DNA of 64,000 bases, taken from positions 184,323 through 248,322 of the forward strand of contig NZ_AWGD01000025.1 of NCBI RefSeq assembly GCF_000495795.1. The letters run 5' to 3'. A program made the translations under genes and the position numbers. The notes under the pieces were generated by a model. It did no database searches. It was not told where the DNA came from and saw only the letters and a program-made list of their open reading frames with translations. How positions within the stretch are numbered: the first letter of the stretch is position 1; each line of letters opens with the position of its first letter. Positions 10,511 through 21,200 of the stretch are shown piece after piece. The stretch comes from Asticcacaulis sp. AC460. GTDB lineage: Bacteria; Pseudomonadota; Alphaproteobacteria; Caulobacterales; Caulobacteraceae.

Positions 10511-10735
10511 ATGTCTATGACAGAGGAAATTTGCCGTTGGGCCTATGCCAGGGCCATGCGTCTCGAACACATCCGCCAGGCTTTGGAAAACTATGGTCGG
10601 GCTGTCTTTATCGATGACTTCATGCAGGATACCGAAGTCCTGCCCGTGCCGCATCGGTTTGTGCTGTCGCGGGTGGATATCTCCGCCGCGACCGGTCACG
10701 CGCTGACCTACTGCAACGGCGTCCGCGTCGCCTGA
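10511..10735 (+). CDS. Small hypothetical protein between RTX2 and RTX3
   Basis: 74 residues starting MSMTEEICRWAYARAMRLEH, with an AAGGAAA ribosome site about nine bases before the ATG. It is charged and soluble-looking, with no signal peptide, membrane segment or recognised domain. It is unrelated to the flanking RTX genes and occupies an otherwise empty gap in the array. The start fits well and codon use resembles coding DNA here, but I cannot assign a family. It could be a local regulator or a chance frame. Confidence 0.5.
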   Translation: MSMTEEICRWAYARAMRLEHIRQALENYGRAVFIDDFMQDTEVLPVPHRFVLSRVDISAATGHALTYCNGVRVA

Positions 10736-10813
10736 TCTACGGATTTTTCGTGTTTTTACTTCCCGCTGCGCATCTCGTCATGGCGCAGTTGCCGGTAATA
10801 TCATAATGTAGCG

Positions 10814-10837
10814 ACGGCCGGAGCCCGCTTCGGCCGT
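10814..10837. terminator. GC-rich hairpin between small ORF and RTX3
   Basis: ACGGCCG (10814-10820) and CGGCCGT (10831-10837) form a perfect 7-bp stem with a 10-base loop. It sits in the gap after the small gene. There is no strong T-run, so it may be a weak terminator or a processing site. Confidence 0.4.
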
Positions 10838-10882
10838 TCAGTATGTGTGCCTTATCGTTCCAACCGTGTTTGCAGGCAGGCC

Positions 10883-13681
10883 ATGGCTGATTTTACCGTA
10901 GAACCCGTCGAGACCGTCAACACCACCACCGCCGGCACGCAAAGAGCGCCCGAGATCACGGGGCTGGATGGCGGCGGTTATGTCGTCACGTGGTACGGCA
11001 GCACGGCCGCGCTGGGCACCGTCCTGTACGCTCAGGTCTATGACGGCGAGGGCGACAAGCTAGGCGGGGAGATCGTGGTGGCCGACCATCTGCCGGCGAC
11101 TGGCGCCGATGTGGCGGCCGAGACCGGCGGCGGCTTCTTTGTGGTCTATACCGACTCCGGGTCGAAGTTCGGTATCGCCGATGATCCGAGCGTGATCGTG
11201 TCGCGCAAGTTCGACGCGTTGGGCAACGCGTTGTTTTCGCCCTATACGGTCAGTGCGGCGCCGGTCTACGACCAGATCAATCCCGACATTGCCCGCCTCA
11301 GCGACGGTACCTTCATGGTTACCTGGAGCGGGCAGCAGTACCCAAGCAACGCCGATCACAACCTGCATGGCCAGAAGCTGAATATCTACGGCCAACGCAG
11401 CGGCGAGATACGTTACCTGGCCACAACCCTGTCCTATGAGGGCTGGGCGCCCAATCCCAATGCCGGCGACAGCGGCAGCAGTGTCGCCGGCAGGCCCGGT
11501 GGTGGCTGGATCGCCGGCTGGATGACCGGGCGGTCGACCAGCACATCGTTCCTGAGCCTGCAGGCCTATGATGCCTCCGGCGCTTCCGTCGGGGTGCGGG
11601 TCGAGGTGAAGCCGGGCACCTATCCGGTGTCGTCGTTCGATGCCGATATCTCGGTGCTGGGGGATTTCAAGGTCGCCTTCAACAGCCAGTCGCGGGTGTT
11701 CGTGGCCGATCTGTCGACCGGAGTGGTGGCGTCGTTCGATCCCAATGCGTCGGGGAATACCGGCTTGCTGGCCGATATCCAGGGCCTCCCGGACGGATCG
11801 CTGCTGGTGACCTGGACCGAGGTCGATGGCGGCAGCGGCCTGCTGAAGGCCGGGATATTCGACCAGGCCGGGGCGGCGCTGAGCATGGTCGTGACGGTGA
11901 CCGGCGCGGGGAACAACCGCTATGTCACGGCGACCCTGCTGTCGGACGGCAATGTCGCTCTGGCCTGGACCGATACGGCCAGCAACGATATCGAAACCAC
12001 CGTCCTAATGCGCAATCACGGGCCGGAACTGACCGGCGCGGCAGGGATTCTGGAGACCGGAACCGAGGATACGGTCTATACCATCAGCGCGGCGGACCTT
12101 CTGGCCGGCTATACAGACGCGGACGGCGACAGCCTGAGCACTCACAGCCTGAGCATCGCGGGCGGCGTCCTGGTCGACAACGGCGACGGCAGCTATAGCT
12201 GGACGCCGCCGGCCAACTATTTCGGTCCGGTGAGCCTTGGCTATAAGATCTCAGACGGGCGGGGCGCCAACCTGATCGTGACGCGCAGCTTTGACATTAC
12301 GCGGGTGATCGACACGCTCTTCAGTTCGCACTCGACGATGCTGGATCAATATTCGGAAAACCTGACCCTGACGGGCCGAGGCAATATCAAGGGCGTCGGC
12401 AACAACTGGGACAACATCCTGACTGGGAACAGCGGCATCAATACGCTGGAAGGCCAGTTGGGCAACGACACCTACTATGTTCAGAACAGCGAGGACCGTA
12501 TCGTCGAATACCGCGGTGGCGGAGTCGACGTGGTGTATGTCTCGGTCAATTACAGCCTGGTCGGCGGCGATACCGAATATCTGTATCTGACCGGGACGGC
12601 CGACTTGAATGGCTGGGGTAACTATTCCGCGAACACCTTGATCGGCAACAGCGGTGCCAACCGGTTGAGCGGCGACCGCGGTCACGACCGGCTGGACGGC
12701 GGCGGCGGGGCGGACACCCTGATCGGGGCCACGGGGAACGATACCTATGTCGTCGACAATGCCGGCGATGTCATCAGCGACCAGGACGAGAACTTTTTCA
12801 GCGGCGGCACCGATGTGGTCGAGGCCTCGGTCAGTTGGACCCTGGGCGCGGACCTGGAGCAACTGGTCCTGACGGCGGCGGCGGCGATCGATGGAACCGG
12901 CAACGGTTTGGGCAATGTGCTGACCGGCAATAGTGCGCGCAACGTGCTGAGCGGCGGTCTGGGCAACGACACCTATTATATCCAGAACGAGACCGACCGC
13001 GTGGTCGAACTGCATCACGAAGGCGACGACACCATTTATTCCTCGGTCAGCTATTCGCTGTTCGGACGGGCCGTGGAGACGCTTATTCTGACCGGGACGG
13101 GGCATCTGAATGCAACCGGCAATTCGCTGAACAATACCTTGACCGGAACCTCGGGCAACAATGTGCTGGACGGCGGGACGGGCGGTGACCTGATGACCGG
13201 GGGGCTGGGGGACGACACCTACTATGTCGACAACATCTACGACAATGTCGCCGAACTGCACCTGCAGGGCACCGACACGGTCTACGCCTCGGTGACCTAT
13301 TCCTTCTTCGGGCGGGCGGCGGAAGTGCTGATCCTGACCGGGGCGGGGGACATCAACGGCACCGGCAATTCGCTGGCCAATACCGTGATCGGAAATACGG
13401 GAACGAATGTGCTGGACGGGGCCGGCGGCAAGGACACGTTGACCGGCGGCGGCGGGGCAGATGTGTTCCTGTTTTCGGCCGGCAGCGGGACGGATACCGT
13501 GGCCGATTTCAGCGCTGGCGAAAATGACACCGTCAATGTCAATGCCTATACCCACGGCGTAGCCGATGCCGGGCTGGTCAGCCAGGTGGGGGGCGATGTG
13601 GTGATCACCCTGGGGAGCGGCAACATCGTCAAGGTCTTGAATGCGACGCAGGCTGACGTGCTGGCCCACATGGTGTGGTAA
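10883..13681 (+). CDS. RTX3: RTX protein with beta-rich N-terminal and cadherin-like domains
   Basis: 932 residues from the ATG at 10883; an in-frame GTG exists at 10847. Residues 1 to about 385 are repeats of the style GGYVVTWYG, GGGFFVVYTDSG and DGTFMVTWSG, a beta-rich repeat often found at the front of secreted RTX proteins. Next comes a ~85-residue cadherin-like (tandem-95) domain with TGTEDTVYTISAADLL and YTDADGDSL. The final ~440 residues are GNDTYYVQN...LTLTG repeats with a few nonapeptides, ending VLAHMVW. It has far fewer classical nonapeptides than RTX1 and RTX2. The domain order suggests a cell-surface or adhesive protein, but no ligand can be deduced. Confidence 0.88.
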   Translation: MADFTVEPVETVNTTTAGTQRAPEITGLDGGGYVVTWYGSTAALGTVLYAQVYDGEGDKLGGEIVVADHLPATGADVAAETGGGFFVVYTDSGSKFGIADDPSVIVSRKFDALGNALFSPYTVSAAPVYDQINPDIARLSDGTFMVTWSGQQYPSNADHNLHGQKLNIYGQRSGEIRYLATTLSYEGWAPNPNAGDSGSSVAGRPGGGWIAGWMTGRSTSTSFLSLQAYDASGASVGVRVEVKPGTYPVSSFDADISVLGDFKVAFNSQSRVFVADLSTGVVASFDPNASGNTGLLADIQGLPDGSLLVTWTEVDGGSGLLKAGIFDQAGAALSMVVTVTGAGNNRYVTATLLSDGNVALAWTDTASNDIETTVLMRNHGPELTGAAGILETGTEDTVYTISAADLLAGYTDADGDSLSTHSLSIAGGVLVDNGDGSYSWTPPANYFGPVSLGYKISDGRGANLIVTRSFDITRVIDTLFSSHSTMLDQYSENLTLTGRGNIKGVGNNWDNILTGNSGINTLEGQLGNDTYYVQNSEDRIVEYRGGGVDVVYVSVNYSLVGGDTEYLYLTGTADLNGWGNYSANTLIGNSGANRLSGDRGHDRLDGGGGADTLIGATGNDTYVVDNAGDVISDQDENFFSGGTDVVEASVSWTLGADLEQLVLTAAAAIDGTGNGLGNVLTGNSARNVLSGGLGNDTYYIQNETDRVVELHHEGDDTIYSSVSYSLFGRAVETLILTGTGHLNATGNSLNNTLTGTSGNNVLDGGTGGDLMTGGLGDDTYYVDNIYDNVAELHLQGTDTVYASVTYSFFGRAAEVLILTGAGDINGTGNSLANTVIGNTGTNVLDGAGGKDTLTGGGGADVFLFSAGSGTDTVADFSAGENDTVNVNAYTHGVADAGLVSQVGGDVVITLGSGNIVKVLNATQADVLAHMVW

Positions 13682-13717
13682 TGCCGGACGGCAGGAAATA
13701 AAACCGTTTCCGGCGGG

Positions 13718-13732
13718 TTAATTTAGGATTAA
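13718..13732 (+). promoter_or_regulatory. CtrA-type box (TTAA-N7-TTAA) upstream of RTX4
   Basis: TTAA (13718-13721), seven bases, then TTAA (13729-13732) matches the Caulobacter CtrA consensus exactly. It lies 34 bases before the RTX4 ATG. A second TTAAACTG copy follows at about 13745-13752. Regulation by CtrA is inferred from the motif only. Confidence 0.45.
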
Positions 13733-13765
13733 ACTGCTTTTCAAGTTAAACTGTGGGAGGGTGTC

Positions 13766-16066
13766 ATGTCGCGACTTTCTGTAAAGCGTAGTGAGGGGAC
13801 GGTACTGTCGCTTGCCGATTTCGGCGGTTCGTTCATGTGGGCTGACTATGTCGGCACCACGGGCAACGACACCTATGCCGGTACGTCCGGCGTTGATTCC
13901 ATTGTCGGCGATGCCGGCAATGATACACTGGGCGGAGGAAGTGGCAGCGACGTCATAAGGGGCGATGACGGCAATGACAGCCTGAATGGCGGCGATCAAA
14001 ACGATGTGCTGGTCGACGACATAGCCGGCCAGCCTTACGGCAACGACACGCTTTACGGCAATCTGGGCAACGACACGCTCTACAGCTATGGCGGCAGCGA
14101 TATTCTGGACGGCTATGTCGATACCGATATGGTGGTCTATGATCGTTCGACGGTTTCGACGGCTATGTTGATCGACGCACGGGGCATGACTTCGACGATA
14201 GGCGTGACACTGAGTGACGGTACAATCATCCGCCGGGTCGATTACGGCGCCTTTACCACCGGAAGCGGCGACGATACCTTTTATGGTCATATAGGCAGAG
14301 ATACGTTCAGCGGCGGCGGCGGCGCCGACATCGCGTACGGCGGGAACGATTTTAATCTGCTGCAGGGTGACGACGGTAACGATACCCTGACCGGGGGCAA
14401 GGGTAACGACACTCTGGAGGGCGGCGACGGTGACGACAGTCTCGATGGGGCCGACGATACGGACAGGTTGTACGGGTACGGCGGCAACGACACACTGACG
14501 GGTGGAGCAGATAACGACTTTCTTTACGGCGGTGTGGGCGATGACAACCTGTCCGGCGGAATTGGTTTCAACCGTTTGTTCGGGGAGGACGGTAACGACA
14601 TCATCGAGGGCGGGAGCGGCGGTGATGAATTGGATGGTGGCGCCGGGATCGATACGGCGAGCTATCTTCATGCCGGCGGAAACGTTGCGGTCAGTCTGGC
14701 GGTATCGGGCTACCAGAATGTCGGCTCCGAAGGGTCGGACTCGCTGACGGCCTTCGAAAATCTGACCGGTGGCTTCGGTTACGACACGCTGACCGGCGAC
14801 GGCGGAAACAATGTTCTGGACGGCTCCGGAGGTGTGGACAGCCTGATCGGGGGACTGGGGAACGACACCTATTATGTCGACAACAGCGCAGACAAGATTG
14901 TTGAATTCAGCGGAGAGGGCACCGACACGGCCTATGTCAACGTCACCTATTCGATATCCGGTCGGCAGGTGGAAAACCTGATCCTGACTGGTAGCGAGGA
15001 TCTGGGCGCAACCGGCAATTCTTTGGCCAACAGCCTGACCGGTAATTCGGGAGACAATCTCCTGAATGGCGACACTGGCGTTGACACCGTCACCGGTGGA
15101 CTGGGCAATGACACCTATGTCGTAAATGTCGCGGGTGACGTTGTGATCGAGGCGGCCGGGGAGGGCGATGACCTTGTCCAGGCTTCGGTGAGCTATGGGT
15201 TGAGCGTAGAGGTCGAGCGGCTGGAACTGATCGGCACTGGCAATGTCAATGGAACGGGCAATGCCCTGAACAATGTTCTGACGGGCAACGCCGGCAATAA
15301 TGTGCTGGACGGCGCTTCCGGTGTCGATACGATGATCGGTGGGCTGGGCAATGACAGCTATTATGTCGATGATCTGGGCGACGTGGTTACGGAAGCGGCA
15401 GGTCAGGGGACGGACCTGATCTATGCCGGCATGTCCTATTCGCTGGCCGGAAAACTGGTCGAAAACCTGATCCTGACGGGGACGGCGAACCTGAGCGCTA
15501 CCGGCAATACGCTAGGCAACGCTCTTACAGGTAATGCCGGCAACAACGCCCTGAACGGCGGTGCTGCCAAGGACACGATGGCCGGCGGGCTGGGCGACGA
15601 CAGCTATTGGGTCGACAATACCGGCGACAAGGTGGTCGAAAACAATGGCGAGGGTTTCGACACCATCTATGCCAGCGTGACCTATAACCTGACCGGGCGT
15701 TATGCCGAGGTTCTGGAACTTACCGGCGCGGCGAACATCGACGCCGCCGGCAACAGCCTGGGCAATACGCTGCGGGGCAATAGCGGCAGCAACACTCTGA
15801 ACGGGCTGGGCGGCAACGATATCCTGACCGGCAATGGCGGGCTGGACACCTTCCTGTTCCAGACCGGCAGCCGCTCGGACACCATTACCGACTTCACCGT
15901 GGCGGACGGCGACCTGATCAATGTCAACGCCTATACCGGCGGGGTGGCCAATAGCGGCCTGGTCAGCCAGGCCGGTCTGAACGTGGTCATCAACCTGGGC
16001 GGTGGCAACCTGATCACCGTTCTGAACGCGGCTCAGGCCGATGTGCTCAGCCACATCGTGTGGTAG
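13766..16066 (+). CDS. RTX4: RTX calcium-binding protein
   Basis: 766 residues. The ATG at 13766 has GGGAGG six bases upstream. The short N-terminus (MSRLSVKRSEGTVLSLADFG) parallels those of RTX2, RTX6 and RTX7. Nonapeptide repeats begin at about residue 30. One NVE-type insert (its variant reads IIRRVDYGAF) and one SYxxA/FENLTGG insert follow. Four or five ~90-residue [10 protein letters not shown]...LILTG repeats come next. The C-terminus has SRSDTITDFTVADGD and ends VLSHIVW, the same subtype as RTX6. Secretion by a type I system is expected from the family. It is compact enough that the beta-roll and C-terminal repeats make up nearly the whole protein. Confidence 0.9.
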   Translation: MSRLSVKRSEGTVLSLADFGGSFMWADYVGTTGNDTYAGTSGVDSIVGDAGNDTLGGGSGSDVIRGDDGNDSLNGGDQNDVLVDDIAGQPYGNDTLYGNLGNDTLYSYGGSDILDGYVDTDMVVYDRSTVSTAMLIDARGMTSTIGVTLSDGTIIRRVDYGAFTTGSGDDTFYGHIGRDTFSGGGGADIAYGGNDFNLLQGDDGNDTLTGGKGNDTLEGGDGDDSLDGADDTDRLYGYGGNDTLTGGADNDFLYGGVGDDNLSGGIGFNRLFGEDGNDIIEGGSGGDELDGGAGIDTASYLHAGGNVAVSLAVSGYQNVGSEGSDSLTAFENLTGGFGYDTLTGDGGNNVLDGSGGVDSLIGGLGNDTYYVDNSADKIVEFSGEGTDTAYVNVTYSISGRQVENLILTGSEDLGATGNSLANSLTGNSGDNLLNGDTGVDTVTGGLGNDTYVVNVAGDVVIEAAGEGDDLVQASVSYGLSVEVERLELIGTGNVNGTGNALNNVLTGNAGNNVLDGASGVDTMIGGLGNDSYYVDDLGDVVTEAAGQGTDLIYAGMSYSLAGKLVENLILTGTANLSATGNTLGNALTGNAGNNALNGGAAKDTMAGGLGDDSYWVDNTGDKVVENNGEGFDTIYASVTYNLTGRYAEVLELTGAANIDAAGNSLGNTLRGNSGSNTLNGLGGNDILTGNGGLDTFLFQTGSRSDTITDFTVADGDLINVNAYTGGVANSGLVSQAGLNVVINLGGGNLITVLNAAQADVLSHIVW

Positions 16067-16130
16067 CAGGCGTCCGGTCTTCGCCTTTGTTTAACTGCCG
16101 TGGTGCATGGTTTCGCCCGGAGGTGGGACT

Positions 16131-18182
16131 ATGACGACATCGATCTGGACTCTTGCGGACGGCAAGGCGCCGGTTCTGGCCCTCTATGAGGGCGGGCCGG
16201 AGAACGACACCCTGAGCGGCGACACGGCTGACGACACCCTGTATGGCTATGGCGGCGATGATGAGCTGTCAGGCGGCGGCGGTAACGATACCCTGTACGA
16301 CGGCGATTTCGGGCAGGACGGCAGTGATACGCTCAGTGGCGGCGACGGCGACGACGTGATCTACGTCCGCGGCGGCTATGGCGAAATGATCGATGGCGGC
16401 GATGGGACGGATACCCTGATCCTGGACCGCTCACATGACGAATATGGCGGTGTCTACTGGCTGGGCCAGGTCTATCTCGACGAGTACGGGGGGACCATGG
16501 TTACCGGTATCGAAGCCTTCCATCTGATCCTGGGAGGTGAGCGCAACGAGGTCTATGGGTCCGCCGGCTATGACACGATCGAGGGCGGGAACGGCGAAGA
16601 TCTCATCTGGGCGCAGGGGGATATCTCTGGTGGCGATGGCGACGATCAGATCGTCGGGGGCGTCTTCGATAGCCTCTTCGACGGCGGCGACGGCAACGAC
16701 AACCTGATCGGCGGCAGTGGAACGGACCTCATCGAGGGCGGTCTGGGCGACGATATCGTGGTGGGCGGTTCCGGCGATACCCTGGACGGCGGTGCGGGCT
16801 TTGACCGGCTGGGCATCCGAGTCGCGGGCAACCTGGTTTTCGACCTGCGTATCGAAGGAGCGCAGGAGACCGGCGCCGGGATCGTGTTCGCGACCGGGTT
16901 CGAGGGACTCTTCGGATGGACCGGCAGTGATCACCTGACGGGAACCCGTCGCGGCGACTACCTTGACGGCATGGCGGGCGCGGATACGATGATTGGCGGG
17001 TTGGGGGCCGATACCTATGGGGTATCCACACTTGACGACCTTATCGTCGAAGCGGCTGGCGGTGGGCGCGACCTGGTCCGTGCGGCGGTCAGCTACACCC
17101 TGGGAGCGGTACTGGAGGACCTGATCCTGACTGGTTCCGGGGTGATTGACGGCACGGGCAATGGCTGGGCCAATAGTATCACCGGCAATAGCGGCAACAA
17201 CCTTCTGGATGGCGCCGGCGGGGCGGATACGCTGTCGGGCGGCGCCGGAAACGACAGCTATGTCGTTAATACTGCCGCGGACAGCGTGGTCGAGGCCGCG
17301 GGGCAGGGGACGGATACGGTGCTCAGCAGCGTCACCTACGCGCTGAGCGGTCATGTCGAGAACCTGACCCTGACCGGGACGGCGAACATCCACGGTACGG
17401 GCAATGCCCTCAACAATGTGCTGACCGGTAACGCCGGCGACAACCTGCTGCGCGGCGGCCTCGGTGACGACACCTATTATGTCCAGAATGCCGGCGATAC
17501 GATCAGCGAACTGAGCGGCGAAGGTAACGACCATGTCATGGCCGGACTGTCGTTTTCGCTGGCGGGAAGCCAGACCGAAATCCTGACCCTGACGGGGGGC
17601 GGCGATTTTACCGCCACCGGCAACGGCCTGGCCAACCGGCTGAACGGTAATGCGGGCCACAATGTGCTGGATGGCGGGGCGGGCCATGATACGATGGCCG
17701 GGGGAGCGGGGGATGACACCTACTACGTCCAGACGACCGGCGACGTCGTGGTCGAGGCCAGCGGCTTCGGGACCGATGTCATTTATGCGAGCGTCGATTA
17801 CGACCTGGCCGGACGGTATGTCGAAACCCTGACCTTGACGGGAATCAGCAATATCAAGGCGATCGGCAACAGCCTGGCCAATACCCTGAACGGGAATGCC
17901 GGCAACAATGTGCTGGATGGCCGCGGTGGTAATGATGTTTTGAGCGGCGGCGCGGGCGCGGACCGTTTCGTCTTTGGTTTTCCCAGTGGTGCCGACACCA
18001 TTACGGACTTCAGCAAGGCGCAGGGCGACTGTATCGACGTCCATGGCTATATGCATGGCGTCACCAATGCATCACTGGTGACCCAGGCCGGCGGTTATGT
18101 GCTGATTGACTTCGGCAGTGGTCACGTTATCACTGTGCTGAATACCCTGCGGGCGGACGCCCTGACTCAGATGGTGTGGTAA
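16131..18182 (+). CDS. RTX5: divergent RTX calcium-binding protein
   Basis: 683 residues from the ATG at 16131, chosen because GGAGGTGGG lies just upstream; an in-frame ATG at 16107 is possible. The N-terminus (MTTSIWTLADGKAPVLALYE) differs from the other short-N paralogues. About 30 residues in, GGDGDD and GGGGND repeats begin. Two inserts are diverged from the standard NVE type (LILDRSHDEYGGVYWLGQ and LGIRVAGNLVFDLRIEGA). The rest is ~90-residue LTLTG repeats. The C-terminus ends ADALTQMVW, the most divergent ending of the seven. The gene follows RTX4 by only 64 bases, so co-transcription is possible. Confidence 0.88.
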   Translation: MTTSIWTLADGKAPVLALYEGGPENDTLSGDTADDTLYGYGGDDELSGGGGNDTLYDGDFGQDGSDTLSGGDGDDVIYVRGGYGEMIDGGDGTDTLILDRSHDEYGGVYWLGQVYLDEYGGTMVTGIEAFHLILGGERNEVYGSAGYDTIEGGNGEDLIWAQGDISGGDGDDQIVGGVFDSLFDGGDGNDNLIGGSGTDLIEGGLGDDIVVGGSGDTLDGGAGFDRLGIRVAGNLVFDLRIEGAQETGAGIVFATGFEGLFGWTGSDHLTGTRRGDYLDGMAGADTMIGGLGADTYGVSTLDDLIVEAAGGGRDLVRAAVSYTLGAVLEDLILTGSGVIDGTGNGWANSITGNSGNNLLDGAGGADTLSGGAGNDSYVVNTAADSVVEAAGQGTDTVLSSVTYALSGHVENLTLTGTANIHGTGNALNNVLTGNAGDNLLRGGLGDDTYYVQNAGDTISELSGEGNDHVMAGLSFSLAGSQTEILTLTGGGDFTATGNGLANRLNGNAGHNVLDGGAGHDTMAGGAGDDTYYVQTTGDVVVEASGFGTDVIYASVDYDLAGRYVETLTLTGISNIKAIGNSLANTLNGNAGNNVLDGRGGNDVLSGGAGADRFVFGFPSGADTITDFSKAQGDCIDVHGYMHGVTNASLVTQAGGYVLIDFGSGHVITVLNTLRADALTQMVW

Positions 18183-18228
18183 GACACGGGCTTACGCCTT
18201 TTTCAGATATGACTCAAAAGGCAGTGGG

Positions 18229-18286
18229 CAAATCACCGGATTTATCCTAGTCTCGCCCGGTCTTTTTATCGATTGGGGGGAAGGCC
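18229..18286 (+). promoter_or_regulatory. Conserved leader of RTX6 (homologous to RTX2 leader)
   Basis: The order CAAATC, CTAGTCTC(G/C)CCC, TCTTTTT and GGGGGG immediately before the start is shared with 5046-5100. The strong ribosome site GGGGGGAAGG is at 18275-18284. Pairing with the upstream CTCGCCC is weaker here than in RTX2, so any hairpin control would be leakier. Confidence 0.45.
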
Positions 18287-21200
18287 GTGGCCGCTTCGTT
18301 CGGAAAGCGCGACGACGCGCATGCATCAGCCATTCAACTGGATATGTTTACCCATGCGCCGGCGCTGACGCCGGAGCAGGGTGTCATGCAGGCCGTGTAT
18401 ACCGGAACGGCCGGCAACGACACCTATCTCGGCACAACGCGGAGCGACCAGATCAGCGGAAAAGGCGGCGATGATGTTTTGTCGGGTGGTCTAGGGGACG
18501 ATACCATTTTCGGCAATGAGGGCGATGATAATATCACCGAAACCGGAGGCGCCAACTACCTGTACGGCGGAGCAGGCAATGACACCATTTTCGGTGATGG
18601 CTACGCGAGTGTGGACGGTGGCGACGGAAATGATGTGATCGGCGGCGGTAGCTACCAGATAGTGGGGGGAGGTGGAGCCGGCAACGATACATTTACGGCG
18701 ACAGGACATGCCGTTTTCAGGGGCGATGATGGTAACGACAGTTTGGTGGGGTCTGACAGTTCCGACCGGCTTTCCGGCGGGAATGATTCCATCGATATTG
18801 GAAATGACTTACTCACGGGACTCGGCGGTGACGACGATTTGTACAGCCTTGGGGGCGTCGATATCATCGATGGTGGGGAAGGTTCGGATATCTTGACTTT
18901 TGTTCGCTCCGGAAGCGCGCTGAATTTCACCATCGATATGAATATCTTGGGGACGGCGGAAGGCGTAGTCCTGGCCGATGGTTCGATTGTGCGCCAGGTT
19001 GAGAAGGTGAAGGTTGAACTGGGATCAGGCAACGACACTTTTCTCGGCGGGGCCACCTACGACACCTTTATCGGCGGCGGCGGCGATGACTGGGGCATTG
19101 GCGGTTTGCTGGAGGGAGGTGACGGCGACGATACGCTTACGGCCTCGGTTAACGGTGGCGAGTTATCCGGCGGGGCCGGCGACGACTACTTGGTGTCCGC
19201 CGACTACGACGATTATCTGTACGGCGGCGCCGGTGATGACACCGTGGACTACCAACTCCTTGGGGCGGTAACGACATATTTGTGGGAGCCGAGCGCTCCA
19301 GCATACTTTGACCGCAGTGGTATAGAGAACATCGTCGGGTCTGAACGGAACGACGATCTGACCGGCAACAGCCTTGGCAACCGGCTTGAAGGCCGCAGCG
19401 GGGCGGACACGCTCAAGGGCGAGGCGGGTAACGATCTGATTATCGGCGGCGCGGGCAATGACAGTCTGAATGGCGGACTTGGTAATGACACAGCTAGCTA
19501 CATCGACGCGACTGGGAATGTTAGCGTGTCGCTGGCAACGACCGCTTTGCAGGTCACCGGCGGGAGCGGTACCGATACTTTGATCGACTTCGAAAACCTT
19601 ATCGGATCGAAATTTCGCGACAGTCTGACCGGCAGTGAAGCCGACAACCGTATTGAAGGTGGTTTGAGTAACGACACATTGCGAAGCGGCGGCGGCAACG
19701 ATACGCTATTTGGTGATGACGGCGGTGACGTTCTCGACGGTGGCGACGGAGACGACAGCCTCATAGATGATAATGCCGACGAGCCCATTGGGGGCGATAC
19801 GTTGGACGGCGGCGCCGGCGACGACAATCTGACGAGCCGTGGCGGCACCGACCTGGTCGACGGAGGGACCGGGGCCGATACCTTGCTCTTGCAACGCTTT
19901 GGCGAGTTGGTCGGCCAGGTGTTCGATATAAGAGGGGCAACCACGTCAACGGGTGGGAGCCTGACCGACGGGACGATCATCAGAAATACAGAAACGGTGT
20001 ATGTTTATGCCGGGGTGGGTAACGACACCTATCTGGGCGATACGGGCACCAGCGCGTTCTACGGTGGTGGCGGGAACGACCTAGCTCGCGCCGGCACCGG
20101 TGCCCACACTCTCCTCGTGGGGGGAGAGGGTAACGACACACTAGCCGGGGGCGGTCAGAACGATACCCTGGAGGCGGGGTTAGGAGACGATCTGCTGGTC
20201 AGCGGTCGCGATGGCGACCATATGGATGGTGGCGAGGGTAGTGACACGGTGTCGTACGCGGAAGCCTTGTCCGGGGTGACGGCTGACCTGTCTCTTGCGG
20301 GATCGTTTGGCAGTGACGGCGATGACAGCTACGTGTCGATCGAAAATCTTACTGGCTCCGACTTTAGTGACAGCCTGAGCGGCGATTCGAAAGCCAATAA
20401 CTTTAATGGGGGCGACGGCAATGACGTGCTGTTTGGCCGCGACGGGAATGACGTCTTCGATGGCGGCACGGGTGAGGATTCGCTATATGCCGAGGTCGGC
20501 AACGACACGCTGTCGGGTAATGACGGTGACGACCTGATCGAAGGCGGTGACGATGATGATATCCTGTACGGCGATGGCGGCAACGATGCTCTGTACGGGG
20601 GGGGCGGTGGCGACGTTCTTGACGGTGGTGCGAACGACGACTCCCTTTATGGTGAGGACGGCAACGACACCTTGGCGGGCGGGGCCGGTGAAGACCTGCT
20701 GGAAGGCGGTGCCGGTGACGACAGTCTGAATGGCGGTGACGACTATGACCGGTTGTTCGGCGGTGACGGCAACGATCTGATCGAGGGCGGCGCAGGCCCC
20801 ACCACCGGCTTCGGTGACGGCGGCGACGATACGCTGGTCGGGTCGGCGGACAGCGATCAGTTCTACGGCTGGTCAGGCAATGATAGCCTTGTTGGTGGCG
20901 ACGGCAGCGATCAGCTGTCCGGAGACTTCCATTTTGTCGACACCGGCCAGGACACGATAGAGGGTGGCCTTGGTGATGACTGGCTGGTCAGCCTGGGTGG
21001 CACTGATGTTATCGACGGAGGTGAGGGGCACGATAAGTTCCAGTACGTCCGTTTCGACGCGACCAGCGACTTTGTTTTCAACATGACCGAAGCCGGAACT
21101 GCCTGGGGCTCGACGCTGGCGGACGGCACGATAGTGCGCAATGTTGAGATCGCCGATATCTGGGCCGGTGACGGCAACGATACCTTTATTGGTGATGCGG

